64,000 nucleotides of DNA from Clostridium gelidum. GTDB taxonomy: Bacteria; Bacillota; Clostridia; Clostridiales; Clostridiaceae. Both the position numbers and the translations under genes were made by a program. Each line of letters starts with the position of its first letter. Position 1 is the first letter of the stretch. Of the stretch, positions 29,070 to 38,456 are shown one piece after another. The notes under the pieces were generated by a model, which was not told the origin of the DNA, made no database searches, and saw only the letters and a list, made by a program, of their open reading frames with translations. The stretch lies in the NCBI RefSeq assembly GCF_019977655.1, contig NZ_AP024849.1, positions 815,001 to 879,000 of the forward strand. Direction: 5' to 3'.

Positions 29070-29077
29070 ATTATCAC

Positions 29078-29728
29078 CTAGCTATTCTTATATTTTGCGA
29101 GTTCAAGGTCTAAGTCAACTTCATCTAATTTTGCAAATTCACTATCAAAATTATCTAAATCTCTTAATTCTCCCAAGCCTTGAGCAAGAGATTCTTTTCT
29201 TTGAATTTTTCTTTCTATACTATCAATTTGTATTGAGTTACTCTTAGTTTGCACATTAGCAAGAACCTCATTAACTTTTTGAGAAGCTTCAGCATTTGCA
29301 AATCTTGCAGCAGCTTCATCTCTATAACTTCTAGTTTTTGTTATTTCTTCTTCTAAAGCACGAAGATTTGCTTTTAAGGTATCAGCTTGAACTTTTGAAC
29401 TATCATAGCTTGCTTGCAAAGAAACAACCTTTTTATCAATTTCAACTTTTTTAACTAAAGCTCTTTTAGCTAGTTCTTCATTTCCCTTACTTAAAGCTAA
29501 TTTTACTTTTTGATCATAATCTTCAGATTCTCTTTTTGAAAGAGTTAACTTCTTTTCAATTTCATGAACATTACCTAAAATTTGAGCTGAACTTAATTTA
29601 GCTTTATTAAATTGTTCATCCATATCTCTTATTTTTTGATCTAATAATTCAACTGGATTTTCCATTTCATCTAATGTATTATTTACCTTTCCTTTAATCA
29701 TATTTGACATTCTTGTAAAAATTCCCAT
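29078..29728 (-). CDS. pspA: PspA/IM30-family envelope-stress protein
   Basis: The 216-aa protein is almost entirely coiled coil and starts with the membrane-binding amphipathic helix GIFTRMSNMIKGKVNNTLD, then ENPVELLDQKIRDM. These are family hallmarks. PspA proteins form ESCRT-III-like assemblies that stabilise damaged membranes. A GGAGG site is present. It is the middle gene of a three-gene minus-strand operon, with a Ser-rich membrane protein upstream (22-base gap) and a Cys-rich protein downstream. No PspF- or LiaR-type regulator is adjacent. Confidence 0.92.
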   Translation of the reverse strand: MGIFTRMSNMIKGKVNNTLDEMENPVELLDQKIRDMDEQFNKAKLSSAQILGNVHEIEKKLTLSKRESEDYDQKVKLALSKGNEELAKRALVKKVEIDKKVVSLQASYDSSKVQADTLKANLRALEEEITKTRSYRDEAAARFANAEASQKVNEVLANVQTKSNSIQIDSIERKIQRKESLAQGLGELRDLDNFDSEFAKLDEVDLDLELAKYKNS

Positions 29729-29750
29729 ATTAATACCTCCACAAATTTTA

Positions 29751-30440
29751 TTATTTTCTCTTATTATTTAAATATTTTTTTATTAATATAAAAGCTAATA
29801 GAAATACTCCAGCTAAAACTAAAGCATTAATTATTGAGCTAGAAGGTGAGCCGAAATAAAATGGTCTGTAAAATCCACCACCACCACCAAAGAATAGAAA
29901 GGTGGAACTCCTATTTGATCCATTGCTATAGGTCTGAGTATTATTTTTTTTATTATCATTTGTATTAGGAGAGCTTGAAGAATCGTCAGTTTTATTTTTA
30001 TCAGTTGTAGAATATGAACCACTCTTAAATCCCTCAGCACTTTTTGAACTAGTTGAATCTTTGTTAGTACTAGTAGCACCATCACTATTTGTAGATGTAC
30101 TTGAATCAGAACTAGCTTTTGAACCGCTACTACCACTTGAAAAATCACCTGATTTAAATCCCTCAGCACTCTTTGAGCTATTATCAGTGCTAGTAGAAGA
30201 TTTACCCGATGAATTGCTAACAGAGCCTGAACTAAATCCACTTTTTGGCTTTGAACTGCTAGTACTAGATTTACTGCTAAAGCTTGACTTACCACTAGAT
30301 TTAGCAAAAGCTATAGTGCTATCAGATGGACTTATACCTGAATAATACAATGCATCTAATGGCAAACTTGAAAATGCAAAGATAAATGTTAAAAGTAGAG
30401 TTAAAACATATTTTTTATTAATCTTATTAATAGTGATCAC
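29751..30440 (-). CDS. serine-rich low-complexity membrane protein of the PspA operon
   Basis: The product of about 229 aa has an N-terminal signal or anchor (YVLTLLLTFIFAFSSLPL) and about 110 residues dominated by Ser, Lys, Thr and Asn. Two copies of SSKSAEGFKSG lie within that region. A glycine patch GGGGGFYRPFYFG follows, and then a C-terminal membrane helix and a KKYLNNKRK tail. The organisation suggests an extracytoplasmic disordered loop held by two helices. The GTG at 30440 overlaps a GGGGTGAT ribosome-binding sequence, so initiation at a nearby non-ATG codon is also possible. The strong bias produces spurious overlapping ORFs. Confidence 0.7.
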   Translation of the reverse strand: MITINKINKKYVLTLLLTFIFAFSSLPLDALYYSGISPSDSTIAFAKSSGKSSFSSKSSTSSSKPKSGFSSGSVSNSSGKSSTSTDNSSKSAEGFKSGDFSSGSSGSKASSDSSTSTNSDGATSTNKDSTSSKSAEGFKSGSYSTTDKNKTDDSSSSPNTNDNKKNNTQTYSNGSNRSSTFLFFGGGGGFYRPFYFGSPSSSIINALVLAGVFLLAFILIKKYLNNKRK

Positions 30441-30807
30441 CCCTTTAAGACTATGTATTTATTATATAAAAAAGATTTGTTATACACAATATTGAAAAAC
30501 AACGAAAAAAGACTAAAAAAGATAATTAGAAGTAAATATCATAGATATAGGTTCATATATCTTATGTATAGTGGTAATATCTATTGCATTAAGAGGTATG
30601 AGATACCGTTTCTAGAAAATATATTATATTTTCACTTCAATATAAGAATAATTATTTCCAATAAAAATATATTTGTGTATTTATTGGATAAAGGTTTTCA
30701 ATTAATTATATCATAAGTATATTAATAGTACATTAAGTATACTTGTATAAACAGTTTTCTTAGATTAATATTGTAGATAGAGTAAATTTTATAAGGAGTG
30801 ATTATTA
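30441..30807. other. divergent intergenic region
   Basis: It separates the PspA operon (minus) from the S1-domain gene (plus). The 87-codon plus frame at 30453 has no ribosome binding site and a composition expected of AT-rich non-coding DNA. Promoters for both sides should lie here; none stands out. Confidence 0.4.
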
Positions 30808-31962
30808 ATGTCTAATGAAGAAACAATGAGCAGTATGGGTGAATTACTAAACGAATATGATGTAAAGAAATTAAATAGGGGAGAGATTTTAAAGGGTAAA
30901 GTTATTGATGTAAATGATAAGGAAGCTTCAGTTAACATAAACTATGCTTTTGATGGATTAATATCTAAAGAGGAACTATCAGTAGATGGAAAAGATCCGA
31001 GAGACGTAGTTAGCACAGGTGATGAAATTGATGTATATGTTATATCTCCAAACGATGGGGAAGGATACGTTGAACTTTCATTAGTAAGAGTATTAGAAAT
31101 AAAAGAAAAAGAAGAAATAAAGGAATCTTTTAAAGAGCAAAAAAACATTACTGTAAAAGTTAAGGAGGAAACTAAAGGTGGAGTAATTGCTTATTATGGA
31201 AATGTAAGAGTATTTATTCCAGGTTCACTTGTGAGTAGACAAAGAATTGAACTTAGTACTTTAGTAGGAACAGAACTAGAGATTAGAATTACAGAATTAG
31301 ATTTTAGAAATAAAAAGGTTATAGGATCAAGAAGAGTTATTGAAGAAGAAGAATACAACAAAAACAAAAAAGTTATATGGGATAGTTTAATAGAAGGCGA
31401 AAAAAGAAGTGGTATTGTTAAAAAGTTAGTTAAATTTGGTGCCTTTGTAGATATTGGTGGAGTGGAAGGTTTAATTCATATTTCAGATTTATCATGGGAA
31501 AGAGTAAATAGTCCAGAGGATGTAGTTAAAGAAGGCGACAGCGTTGAAGTATTTATAGGATCTGTAGATAGAGAAAAAGAGAGATTATCTTTAATACTAA
31601 AAGATGTAACTAAAGAACCATGGACAGTTCATAGTGAAGATATTAAAGAAGGCGATTTGGTAGAAGGTAAAATTGTACGTCTTGCTGCATTTGGAGCATT
31701 TGTTGAATTGTTTCAAGGGGTAGAAGGATTGGTACATATTTCAGAAATTGCAGATGAACGTATTACAAAACCTTCAGATGTATTAGAAGTTAATCAAAAA
31801 GTTAAAGTTAAAGTATTGAACATTAACATAAAAGAAAAGAAAATAGCTTTAAGCATAAAAGAAGCTGCAGAAACTAACAAAGAGTATGTTAATTATGTTG
31901 ATAATGAGGAAGAAGAAGGAACATCTTTAGGAGATTTACTTAAAGGATTTAAGTTCAATTAA
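30808..31962 (+). CDS. ribosomal protein S1-like protein with four S1 domains
   Basis: The 384-aa protein has four S1 RNA-binding repeats, roughly 22-95, 108-175, 195-263 and 280-350. The best conserved are the third and fourth (KFGAFVDIGGVEGLIHISDL, AFGAFVELFQGVEGLVHISE). This is the four-repeat form typical of Firmicutes (YpfD/RpsA-like). It binds mRNA or the ribosome and may aid translation or RNA stability; it is shorter than the six-repeat E. coli S1. AAGGAGTGATT precedes the ATG. It stands alone and converges with pyruvate kinase. Confidence 0.9.
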   Translation: MSNEETMSSMGELLNEYDVKKLNRGEILKGKVIDVNDKEASVNINYAFDGLISKEELSVDGKDPRDVVSTGDEIDVYVISPNDGEGYVELSLVRVLEIKEKEEIKESFKEQKNITVKVKEETKGGVIAYYGNVRVFIPGSLVSRQRIELSTLVGTELEIRITELDFRNKKVIGSRRVIEEEEYNKNKKVIWDSLIEGEKRSGIVKKLVKFGAFVDIGGVEGLIHISDLSWERVNSPEDVVKEGDSVEVFIGSVDREKERLSLILKDVTKEPWTVHSEDIKEGDLVEGKIVRLAAFGAFVELFQGVEGLVHISEIADERITKPSDVLEVNQKVKVKVLNINIKEKKIALSIKEAAETNKEYVNYVDNEEEEGTSLGDLLKGFKFN

Positions 31963-31964
31963 CA

Positions 31965-32110
31965 GTTAACAATTAAGGAACAAAGTCCTACGGACTTTGG
32001 AATAAATAAGACTCTGCTAATCAAATTACAGATTTGATTAGCAGAGTCTTTATTATTTTATTAATTCAATTTCCAAAGGAAATTGTACCTAAATTGTTAA
32101 TTGATAACTG
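31965..32110. terminator. nested palindrome and bidirectional terminator
   Basis: The core AAGACTCTGCTAATCAAAT (32008-32026) pairs perfectly with ATTTGATTAGCAGAGTCTT (32032-32050), with A- and T-rich flanks. To its left is a small hairpin AAAGTCC/GGACTTT (31983-31999). The outer ends CAGTTAACAATTAAGG and CCTAAATTGTTAATTG (then ATAACTG) also match imperfectly. The whole gap between two convergent genes is thus one foldback. Confidence 0.85.
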
Positions 32111-32112
32111 AA

Positions 32113-33531
32113 TTAAATTTTTTCTATTTTTAACATATTAGTTCCACCAGTATGAGTTGTTGGCATTCCAGCAGCAACTATTATGTCATCTCCAGGTAAA
32201 GCTATACCTAATTTATATACTACGTTTTTAGCTTCAATTAATATTTGATCTGTTGTATTAAACGTATCACATTTCATAGGGCAAATTCCAAAATTTAAGC
32301 TTAAAGTTCTTCTTACTTGATCGTAAGGAGTTATTGCTATAATTGGAGCTTTTGATCTATATCTCGAAAGTATTCTAGCTGTAGCACCACTCTTTGTTGC
32401 AGCAACAATAGCCTTAGCATGTAAAATATTTGCAGTTCTACAAGCAGAGTAACTTATTGCTGAGGCATAGTCATTAAGAGATGGCTCTCTAAGTCTTGCA
32501 GTTAAACTATCATAATCTAAATATTCTTCAGCTTCTTGAGCTATTTTAGCCATTATCTTTGCGGATTCTATAGGGTATAAACCAGATGCACTTTCACCAC
32601 TTAACATGATTGCATCAGTTCCATCAAAAATAGCATTACAAATATCACTTGCTTCAGCTCTAGTTGGAATTGAATTTCTAATCATTGAATCAAGCATTTG
32701 AGTTGCAGTGATAACAATTTTTCCTGCTTCATTACATTTCTTAATTATCATTTTTTGATTTATAGGTACTCTTTGGATTGGAATTTCAACACCCATATCT
32801 CCTCTGGCAACCATTACAGCATCAGTTGCTTCAATGATAGAATCTATATTATCTACACCTTCTTGATTTTCTATTTTAGCGATTACCTTTATATGTTCAC
32901 CATGATTTTCTTTTAAAACCTTTTTAACATCTAGAACATCACTAGCTTTTCTTACAAAAGAAGCAGCTATAAAGTCAACGCCCATTTTACAACCGAATTT
33001 AATATCTTCAATATCTTTTTCTGTGATTGATGGTAACTTAATAACTACATTAGGAACATTAACACCTTTATGGTTTTTAATTTCTCCACCAACTACAACT
33101 TTAGTATGAATTGTTTTACCTTCAACTCCAGTAACTTTGAACTTTAAAAGACCATCATCAACAAGAATCTTTCCTCCAACTTTTATATCTTGATAAAGTA
33201 TATCATAGGAAATTGAACATCTTTTTTCATCTCCAAGAATTTCTTCTCCACAAATAAATTCAAAATCATTGCCTTCAGTAAGAGTTACTCCATCATTTAT
33301 AAAATTATGAGTTCTGATTTTAGGCCCTTTGATATCTAGGACAATAGCTGTTGCAGAATCCATATCTTTGCTTATACGTTGGATTAATTCAATTTTCTCT
33401 TTGTGTGATTCATGTGTACCATGAGAAAAATTTAATCTTGCAGCACTCATACCGATTTGGATAAACTTTCTTAGAGTTTCTTCATTATCACTTGCTGGAC
33501 CAATAGTAAAAATCATTTTTGTTTTTTGCAT
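32113..33531 (-). CDS. pyk: pyruvate kinase
   Basis: The 472-aa enzyme converts phosphoenolpyruvate and ADP to pyruvate and ATP, the last step of glycolysis. Visible hallmarks include TIGPAS, ARLNFSHGTHESH (substrate-binding Arg and Asn), DIKGPKIRT, KIENQEGVDNID with the active-site Lys, MVARGDMGVEIP, and TATQMLDSM. The C-terminal allosteric domain ends TGGTNMLKIEKI. It lacks the extra PEP-utiliser domain found at the C-terminus in Bacillus, so its length is that of the compact form. GAGGTG precedes the ATG on the minus strand. Confidence 0.97.
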   Translation of the reverse strand: MQKTKMIFTIGPASDNEETLRKFIQIGMSAARLNFSHGTHESHKEKIELIQRISKDMDSATAIVLDIKGPKIRTHNFINDGVTLTEGNDFEFICGEEILGDEKRCSISYDILYQDIKVGGKILVDDGLLKFKVTGVEGKTIHTKVVVGGEIKNHKGVNVPNVVIKLPSITEKDIEDIKFGCKMGVDFIAASFVRKASDVLDVKKVLKENHGEHIKVIAKIENQEGVDNIDSIIEATDAVMVARGDMGVEIPIQRVPINQKMIIKKCNEAGKIVITATQMLDSMIRNSIPTRAEASDICNAIFDGTDAIMLSGESASGLYPIESAKIMAKIAQEAEEYLDYDSLTARLREPSLNDYASAISYSACRTANILHAKAIVAATKSGATARILSRYRSKAPIIAITPYDQVRRTLSLNFGICPMKCDTFNTTDQILIEAKNVVYKLGIALPGDDIIVAAGMPTTHTGGTNMLKIEKI

Positions 33532-33707
33532 ATAGACACCTCACATTAAAATTTTATACATTATACTTATAGTGTGTAAAATAATCAACCATAAAATAAT
33601 AAAATAATAAAAATATATACAGAATAGAACACTATTTTATGATAAACTAAGAAAAAGATATGTATATTGATATTTTATCACATAATTAGCGAAAGGAAGA
33701 GTAAAGT

Positions 33708-35077
33708 ATGAAAAATTTAGAGAATATTACAGAGGAAAGAATTTTTTATCATTTTAATGAAATAAGTAAAATACCAAGAGGCTCCGGTAACGAAAAGCAA
33801 ATAAGTGACTATTTACTTAACTTTGGAAGAAATTTAGGACTAGAATGTATTCAAGATGGAGCTTTAAATGTGATTATAAAAAAAATAGCATCAAAAGGTT
33901 ATGAAAAAGCTCCAGTAATTATAATTCAAGGTCATATGGATATGGTATGCGAAAAAAATAGTGAAAAAATACATGATTTTACAAAAGACCCTATTGAATT
34001 AATTATTAAGGGTGATTATATATATGCGGATAAAACTACTCTTGGAGCGGATGATGGGATTGCACTTGCTTATGCAATGGCAATATTAGAAGATAATACT
34101 ATAGAGCATCCAGCTCTTGAAGTGTTAATAACATCTGGTGAAGAAGCAGGAATGAGTGGAGCCATGGCAATTCAACCTCATTATATTAATGGAAGAATTG
34201 TTTTGAATATAGATTCTGAAGAAGAAGGAAAACTTTTAGTTAGTTGCGCAGGAGGAATTAGAACTAAATCTACTATTCCTATTGAATGGATAGACAAAAA
34301 GGAAAAGACAAAAGAATATACCCTTGTAATCAAAGGATTAAAGGGAGGGCATTCAGGAACGGATATTAATTTAGGAAGAGGAAATTCTAATAAATTAATG
34401 GGAAGACTATTAAAAGAAATATCCAAGGAAATTCAATTAAATTTGGTTTCATTAAATGGTGGAGCAAAGAATAATGCAATTCCAAGAGAAGCTACAGCAG
34501 TTATATCAATTAAGTCAGCAAGAGAGAAAAAACTATTAGATTTAAAAATGAAAGTCTGTGAAAATCTAAAAAAAGAATTTAGTAAAAAGGATCCAGATTT
34601 GAGAGTATACCTATTAGAATATGAAAATAGTGTAAAAAAGGTATTTTCAGATGATACTACAGCTAAAGCAATTAATTTATTGTATATGTACACAAATGGA
34701 GTAAATACAGTGAGCTCAGAAATAGAAGGATTAACAGAAAGTTCAATTAATCTTGGAGTAGTAACAACTAATGAAAATGGTGTGGAATATTTGAAACTAG
34801 TGAAGGATATCCAGCGTGGCCATATAAAACTGATTCAAAAATAAGAGAATTATGTAAGAAAGTATATTCTAAAATGTATGGAAAAGAGCCCGAGATTTTT
34901 TCGATTCATGCTGGTATAGAATGTGGATTGCTTGCGGAAAAGCTAGGAGATTTAGATATGATTAGTTTTGGACCGGACATGTTCGATATACATACTCCAA
35001 ATGAACATATTAGTATATCGTCTACCAGTAGATGCTTTACATACTTATTAGAAGTTCTTAAGGAAATAACAAATTAA
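33708..35077 (+). pseudogene. pepD: aminoacyl-histidine dipeptidase (PepD), broken by internal deletion and frameshift
   Basis: The first frame (33708-34844, 378 aa) has the M20 dipeptidase start: IQGHMDMVCEK, LGADDGIALAYAMA, TSGEEAGMSGA and GLKGGHSGTDINLGRGN. Its last 20 or so residues are out of frame. From about 34784 the true C-terminus continues in another frame (FETSEGYPAWPYKTDSKIRE) to the stop at 35077, including MISFGPDMFDIHTPNEHIS. Adding both parts gives about 455 residues against about 480-485 for the family. About 30 residues are therefore lost at the junction as well as the frame. A single sequencing error would not explain the missing length. The product is probably inactive. 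Confidence 0.85.
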
Positions 35078-35082
35078 TAAAT

Positions 35083-35126
35083 AAAACCTCAGTGCTACTA
35101 CTAACGTAACACTGAGGTTTAAATTT
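35083..35126 (+). terminator. terminator after pepD
   Basis: AAAACCTCAGTG (35083-35094) pairs with CACTGAGGTTT (35110-35120), then AAATTTT. Confidence 0.8.
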
Positions 35127-35448
35127 TGCCGTATTTCAATAGAAAACAAGTAGATTTCAAGGTAATGTTTTAAGAAAAATAGCAGAAAAACAATAATATA
35201 AGCAATGGTAAGATGTAGAATGAAAAGTCAGAAAATTATAAATTTACAGTAAATGAGCATTATGGAGAGAAATATTAAGGAAAATGGAGATATTTTGCTG
35301 TAAATAAATATATATACGTGTTAAGAGTTTGACCTATAGCTAATTTATCAATATACTAATAAATGTGTGAAAATTAAAAGACAATATAAATAGAAATGAA
35401 AATGTTTTCTAAATTAATATATAATCAGATAGTGGAGAGGAAATAAAG
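35127..35448. other. intergenic region upstream of the NlpC/P60 gene
   Basis: About 320 bases with no ORF of note; it holds the promoter at 35329-35357 and a roughly 90-base untranslated leader without an obvious structure. Confidence 0.4.
35329..35357 (+). promoter_or_regulatory. promoter of the NlpC/P60 gene
   Basis: TTGACC (35329-35334) and TATACT (35352-35357) are separated by exactly 17 bases. Confidence 0.6.
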
Positions 35449-36036
35449 ATGAAAATTAAAAATAATATGCTTACAAAATGCATAATTGCTGCTTTTGTTT
35501 TTTCGGGAGCATTCTTTCTTAATACTCAAAATGCTAATGCCGATACTACACTAACATCTACTAAAGGAATTACACTTAAAACTAGTGAACTTAAAACAAC
35601 TAAAGTAATTAAAGCACCTTCTGATATAGCATCAGATAGTGGTAGCACAGCTTCAAGAGGTGCTATTAGTAAAGGGAACGAAGTTGTTAATTATGCATCT
35701 AAATTTTTAGGAAAGCCGTATGTTTATGGAGCAACAGGGCCAAATGCTTTTGATTGTTCAGGATTAACACAATATGTATACAATAAATTTGGAATAGGTT
35801 TATCTCGTACTACATATACTCAAGTAGAAGAAGGAACTAAAGTAAAAAGAAGCGATTTAAAAGCGGGGGATTTAGTATTTTTTAATACAGAAGGTTCAAT
35901 AAGTCACGTTGGTATTTATATTGGAGATGGAGAGTTTATTCATGCACCAAGAACAGGAAAACCAGTAATGGTAAGTTCTTTATCAGATGGATACTATTCA
36001 GAAAAATATGCAACTGCAAGAAGAATCTTTGATTAA
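35449..36036 (+). CDS. secreted NlpC/P60 peptidoglycan hydrolase
   Basis: The 195-aa protein has a signal peptide (AFVFSGAFFLNTQNANA, cleavage near 31), a short Thr/Ser/Lys linker, and a C-terminal NlpC/P60 domain from about 78. The catalytic Cys is at about 103 (FDCSGLTQYVY), the first His in SHVGIYIGDG and the second in FIHAPRTG. It should cut gamma-D-Glu-diamino acid bonds in stem peptides. No SH3 or LysM wall-binding domain is present, so targeting may depend on the linker. GGAGAGG precedes the ATG. The gene is monocistronic. Confidence 0.92.
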   Translation: MKIKNNMLTKCIIAAFVFSGAFFLNTQNANADTTLTSTKGITLKTSELKTTKVIKAPSDIASDSGSTASRGAISKGNEVVNYASKFLGKPYVYGATGPNAFDCSGLTQYVYNKFGIGLSRTTYTQVEEGTKVKRSDLKAGDLVFFNTEGSISHVGIYIGDGEFIHAPRTGKPVMVSSLSDGYYSEKYATARRIFD

Positions 36037-36184
36037 GAAATTTTACAAATAAATGTAAAGATATATGTACATTCTTCTATTAATTATGGGAGGATGTATT
36101 TTTTATTTTTGGGAATATGCCTAACATAATTCATATATGTGTAACTTATAGAATAAATATAATATATGAAAAGGGGGTTATACT

Positions 36185-36859
36185 ATGAGGTACACAAGAT
36201 ATGAATATAAGAAATCAGGAAAAGTAAAATTTTTATGTAGTATTGCAATTATTACTGGAATATCTATAGGTGGCGGATTATATATTAGTAATTTTATTTT
36301 TGATGGAAAATATATTAAGGATAATAATATGGATAATCCAAGCTATTCAAATGAGAGGAATCATCAGGGAGAAGTTCAAAAAATTGTGGCATTACAATGT
36401 GGATATTATGCTAAAGAAGAAAATGCAAAAGAATTATCAAATTCAATATCAAAATATTGTAATCCATTTGTAGTAGAAGAAGATGGCAAATATAGAGTGC
36501 TGGCTGGAATATATAAAGAAGAAGATGGTTTGAAAAAGTTGGAGGAATTTAAAGCAAATAATATTGATGTTGCTAAAATTAATTTAAATATATCAAGCAA
36601 TAATGAAGAAAATAAAAAAATTATAGAAATTATAGATGGATTTTTAACAATTACAAATAAGCTTCACGAAGCTTCAGTTAAAAGCATAAAAACTTCAGAG
36701 TTCAAGGAATGGGCTGATAAAATTATAAATGATGGCAGTAGTGCTAAATCTAAAAAAATAGATAATTTAAATAGTTACGTAAAGAATTTGCCGGATGAAA
36801 TAGATAAAGCCAATAGTAATGCAAATATACAAGATTTATACAAATTAATTAAGGCATAG
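36185..36859 (+). CDS. SPOR-like domain membrane protein
   Basis: The 224-aa protein has a basic N-terminus, one membrane helix (about 16-36, FLCSIAIITGISIGGGLYIS) and an external SPOR-like segment (about 63-115: VALQCGYYAKEENAKELSNS, then YRVLAGIYKEEDGLKKL). SPOR domains bind denuded glycan strands at division or sporulation septa. The C-terminal 90 residues are helical and unrecognised. AAAGGGGG precedes the ATG. It lies next to a peptidoglycan hydrolase gene and just before the shape/division block, which fits an envelope role. Confidence 0.7.
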   Translation: MRYTRYEYKKSGKVKFLCSIAIITGISIGGGLYISNFIFDGKYIKDNNMDNPSYSNERNHQGEVQKIVALQCGYYAKEENAKELSNSISKYCNPFVVEEDGKYRVLAGIYKEEDGLKKLEEFKANNIDVAKINLNISSNNEENKKIIEIIDGFLTITNKLHEASVKSIKTSEFKEWADKIINDGSSAKSKKIDNLNSYVKNLPDEIDKANSNANIQDLYKLIKA

Positions 36860-36963
36860 TGAAAAAATAGCTAATAATTATTACAACAAAATTACATTTG
36901 TATAAAAAAAGCCATAAGTTAATATAACAGACTTGTTTAAGAACATCTTAAATGATAAACTAT

Positions 36964-37009
36964 AAGGTATAGAAATGGTTTATAGGGATACCTGTCATTT
37001 CTATACCTT
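36964..37009. terminator. hairpin after the SPOR-like gene
   Basis: AAGGTATAGAAATG and CATTTCTATACCTT are perfect 14-bp arms, but the T-run is short, so its strength is uncertain. Confidence 0.55.
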
Positions 37010-37029
37010 TAAAAATAAAATGATAAGAG

Positions 37030-37054
37030 TAGGCATATTCGGTCATATGCCTTA
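37030..37054. repeat. collapsed AGGCA palindrome
   Basis: TAGGCATAT-TCGGTC-ATATGCCTTA looks like the two ends of the foldback family brought together. It precedes the maf-radC-mre operon. Confidence 0.45.
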
Positions 37055-37133
37055 GTTAAAAAATTAACATGTCTATAACATAGATTATTTGTCAATAATA
37101 TATGTTAGATTCTTTATTTTAGGATGTGAATAT

Positions 37134-37700
37134 ATGAAAATCATATTAGCTTCTGCTTCAGAGAGAAGGCAAGAACTTTTAGGTAGATTAATTGAAAAAT
37201 TTGATATAATAGTCAGCGATTTTGATGAAAGTAAAGTTCTCTTTGAAGGGTCTGTAGATAGATATGTTAAAGATGTAGCTTTAGGTAAGGCGCTAGATAT
37301 TAAAAATAAACTAAATGATGATGCAATAATAATATCAGCAGATACTATAGTTACATTAGATAATAAGATACTTGGAAAACCAAAGGACAAAGAAGATGCT
37401 TTTAAAATTTTAAAATCACTTCAAGGCAGAAAACATTCAGTTTATTCCGGTATTGTTGTTATTAATACAGCTAAAAATGTAATTAAACAAGAAAGCTTAG
37501 CTACAGAAGTTACTTTTTCTGAAATAAGTGATGATGAAATAATTGAATACATAAAAACTGGTGAGCCATTAGACAAAGCTGGAGCTTATGGGATTCAAGG
37601 TATAGGTGGAATATTTGTTAAGGAAATAAAAGGATGTTATTATAATGTTGTTGGACTTTCGTTAAACAAATTAAAATTTATGCTAGAAGAAGTAAAATAA
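37134..37700 (+). CDS. maf: Maf family nucleotide pyrophosphatase
   Basis: The start is ATG 37134 after AGGATGTGA; a longer in-frame extension has no ribosome binding site. The 188-aa protein shows the Maf signature: ILASASERRQELLGRL at the N-terminus, SADTIVTLDNKILGKPKDKEDA in the middle, and LDKAGAYGIQGIGG near the C-terminus. Maf enzymes hydrolyse dTTP, UTP or modified nucleotides to monophosphates and have been tied to septum control. It opens the maf-radC-mreBCD-mrdA cluster, a standard Firmicute order. Confidence 0.93.
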   Translation: MKIILASASERRQELLGRLIEKFDIIVSDFDESKVLFEGSVDRYVKDVALGKALDIKNKLNDDAIIISADTIVTLDNKILGKPKDKEDAFKILKSLQGRKHSVYSGIVVINTAKNVIKQESLATEVTFSEISDDEIIEYIKTGEPLDKAGAYGIQGIGGIFVKEIKGCYYNVVGLSLNKLKFMLEEVK

Positions 37701-37745
37701 TTTGAGGGAACGAGAGGTTATCATATATGTGGAGGTAGTAAGCTA

Positions 37746-38435
37746 ATGGAAAATAGCCTTAAAATTAAGGATATACCACAAAATGAAAGACCTAAAGAAA
37801 AATTATTGATTAATGGAGCTGATAGTTTAAGCAATTCAGAGTTGTTAGCAATTATACTCAGAACTGGAACTCAAGGAGAAAATGTACTTCAACTGAGTGG
37901 CAGACTTCTATCAGAGTTAGAAGGATTAGATGGAGTTTTAAGTGCAAGCTTTAACGATATAACATCTATAAAAGGTATTAAAGAAGGAAAAGCATCTCAA
38001 ATTTTAGCATTGTCTGAGCTTTTTAGGAGATTTAGAACATTAAAGGCAATGAAAAAAGATGTTAAGATTAATAAACCTAAAGACTTAGCAGACCTTCTTA
38101 TGGGAGAAATGAATGATTTAACTCAAGAAGTTTTGAAGGTCGTATTGTTAAGTACAAAAAATATTATTATTGCAACAAAAGATGTTTTCAAAGGTAGCTT
38201 AAATACATCTATAGTTCATCCACGAGAAATATTTAAGCAAGCAATAGATAAGAATAGTTCATCTATAATTATATGTCATAATCATCCATCGGGCGATCCA
38301 ACGCCTAGTAAGGAAGATATAAATATTACACTCAGAATTAAAGAATGTGGAAATATAATAGGAATTCAATTAGTTGACCACATTATAATAGGAAATAATA
38401 AATTTGTTAGCCTTAAAGAGAGAGGACTAATATAG
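37746..38435 (+). CDS. radC: RadC (JAB domain) protein
   Basis: The 229-aa protein has an N-terminal helix-hairpin-helix region (IKGIKEGKASQILALSELFR) and a C-terminal JAMM/MPN+ domain with the metal-binding motif HNHPSGDPTPSKED at about 178-191. RadC was once linked to DNA repair, but its role is unsettled; a metalloprotease-like activity is suggested by the motif. A GGAGG lies upstream of the ATG. It sits between maf and mreB, as in many Firmicutes. Confidence 0.95.
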   Translation: MENSLKIKDIPQNERPKEKLLINGADSLSNSELLAIILRTGTQGENVLQLSGRLLSELEGLDGVLSASFNDITSIKGIKEGKASQILALSELFRRFRTLKAMKKDVKINKPKDLADLLMGEMNDLTQEVLKVVLLSTKNIIIATKDVFKGSLNTSIVHPREIFKQAIDKNSSSIIICHNHPSGDPTPSKEDINITLRIKECGNIIGIQLVDHIIIGNNKFVSLKERGLI

Positions 38436-38456
38436 AATCGGAAGGGGAAAAATTAA

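Noticed and set aside
28549..29247. Plus-strand ORFs opposite the Cys-rich and pspA genes
   Set aside because: They are antisense shadows of clearly coding minus-strand genes with good ribosome binding sites.
29831..30345. ORFs of 158 codons (minus) and 94 codons (plus) overlapping the Ser-rich gene
   Set aside because: They arise from the biased AGT/TCA/GAA repeats of the serine-rich coding frame. The in-frame product has signal, repeats and a C-terminal helix, which the alternatives lack.
30453..30716. Plus-strand ORF of 87 codons between the PspA operon and the S1-domain gene
   Set aside because: No ribosome binding site, Tyr/Ile/Lys-rich composition expected of AT-rich DNA, and no recognisable motif.
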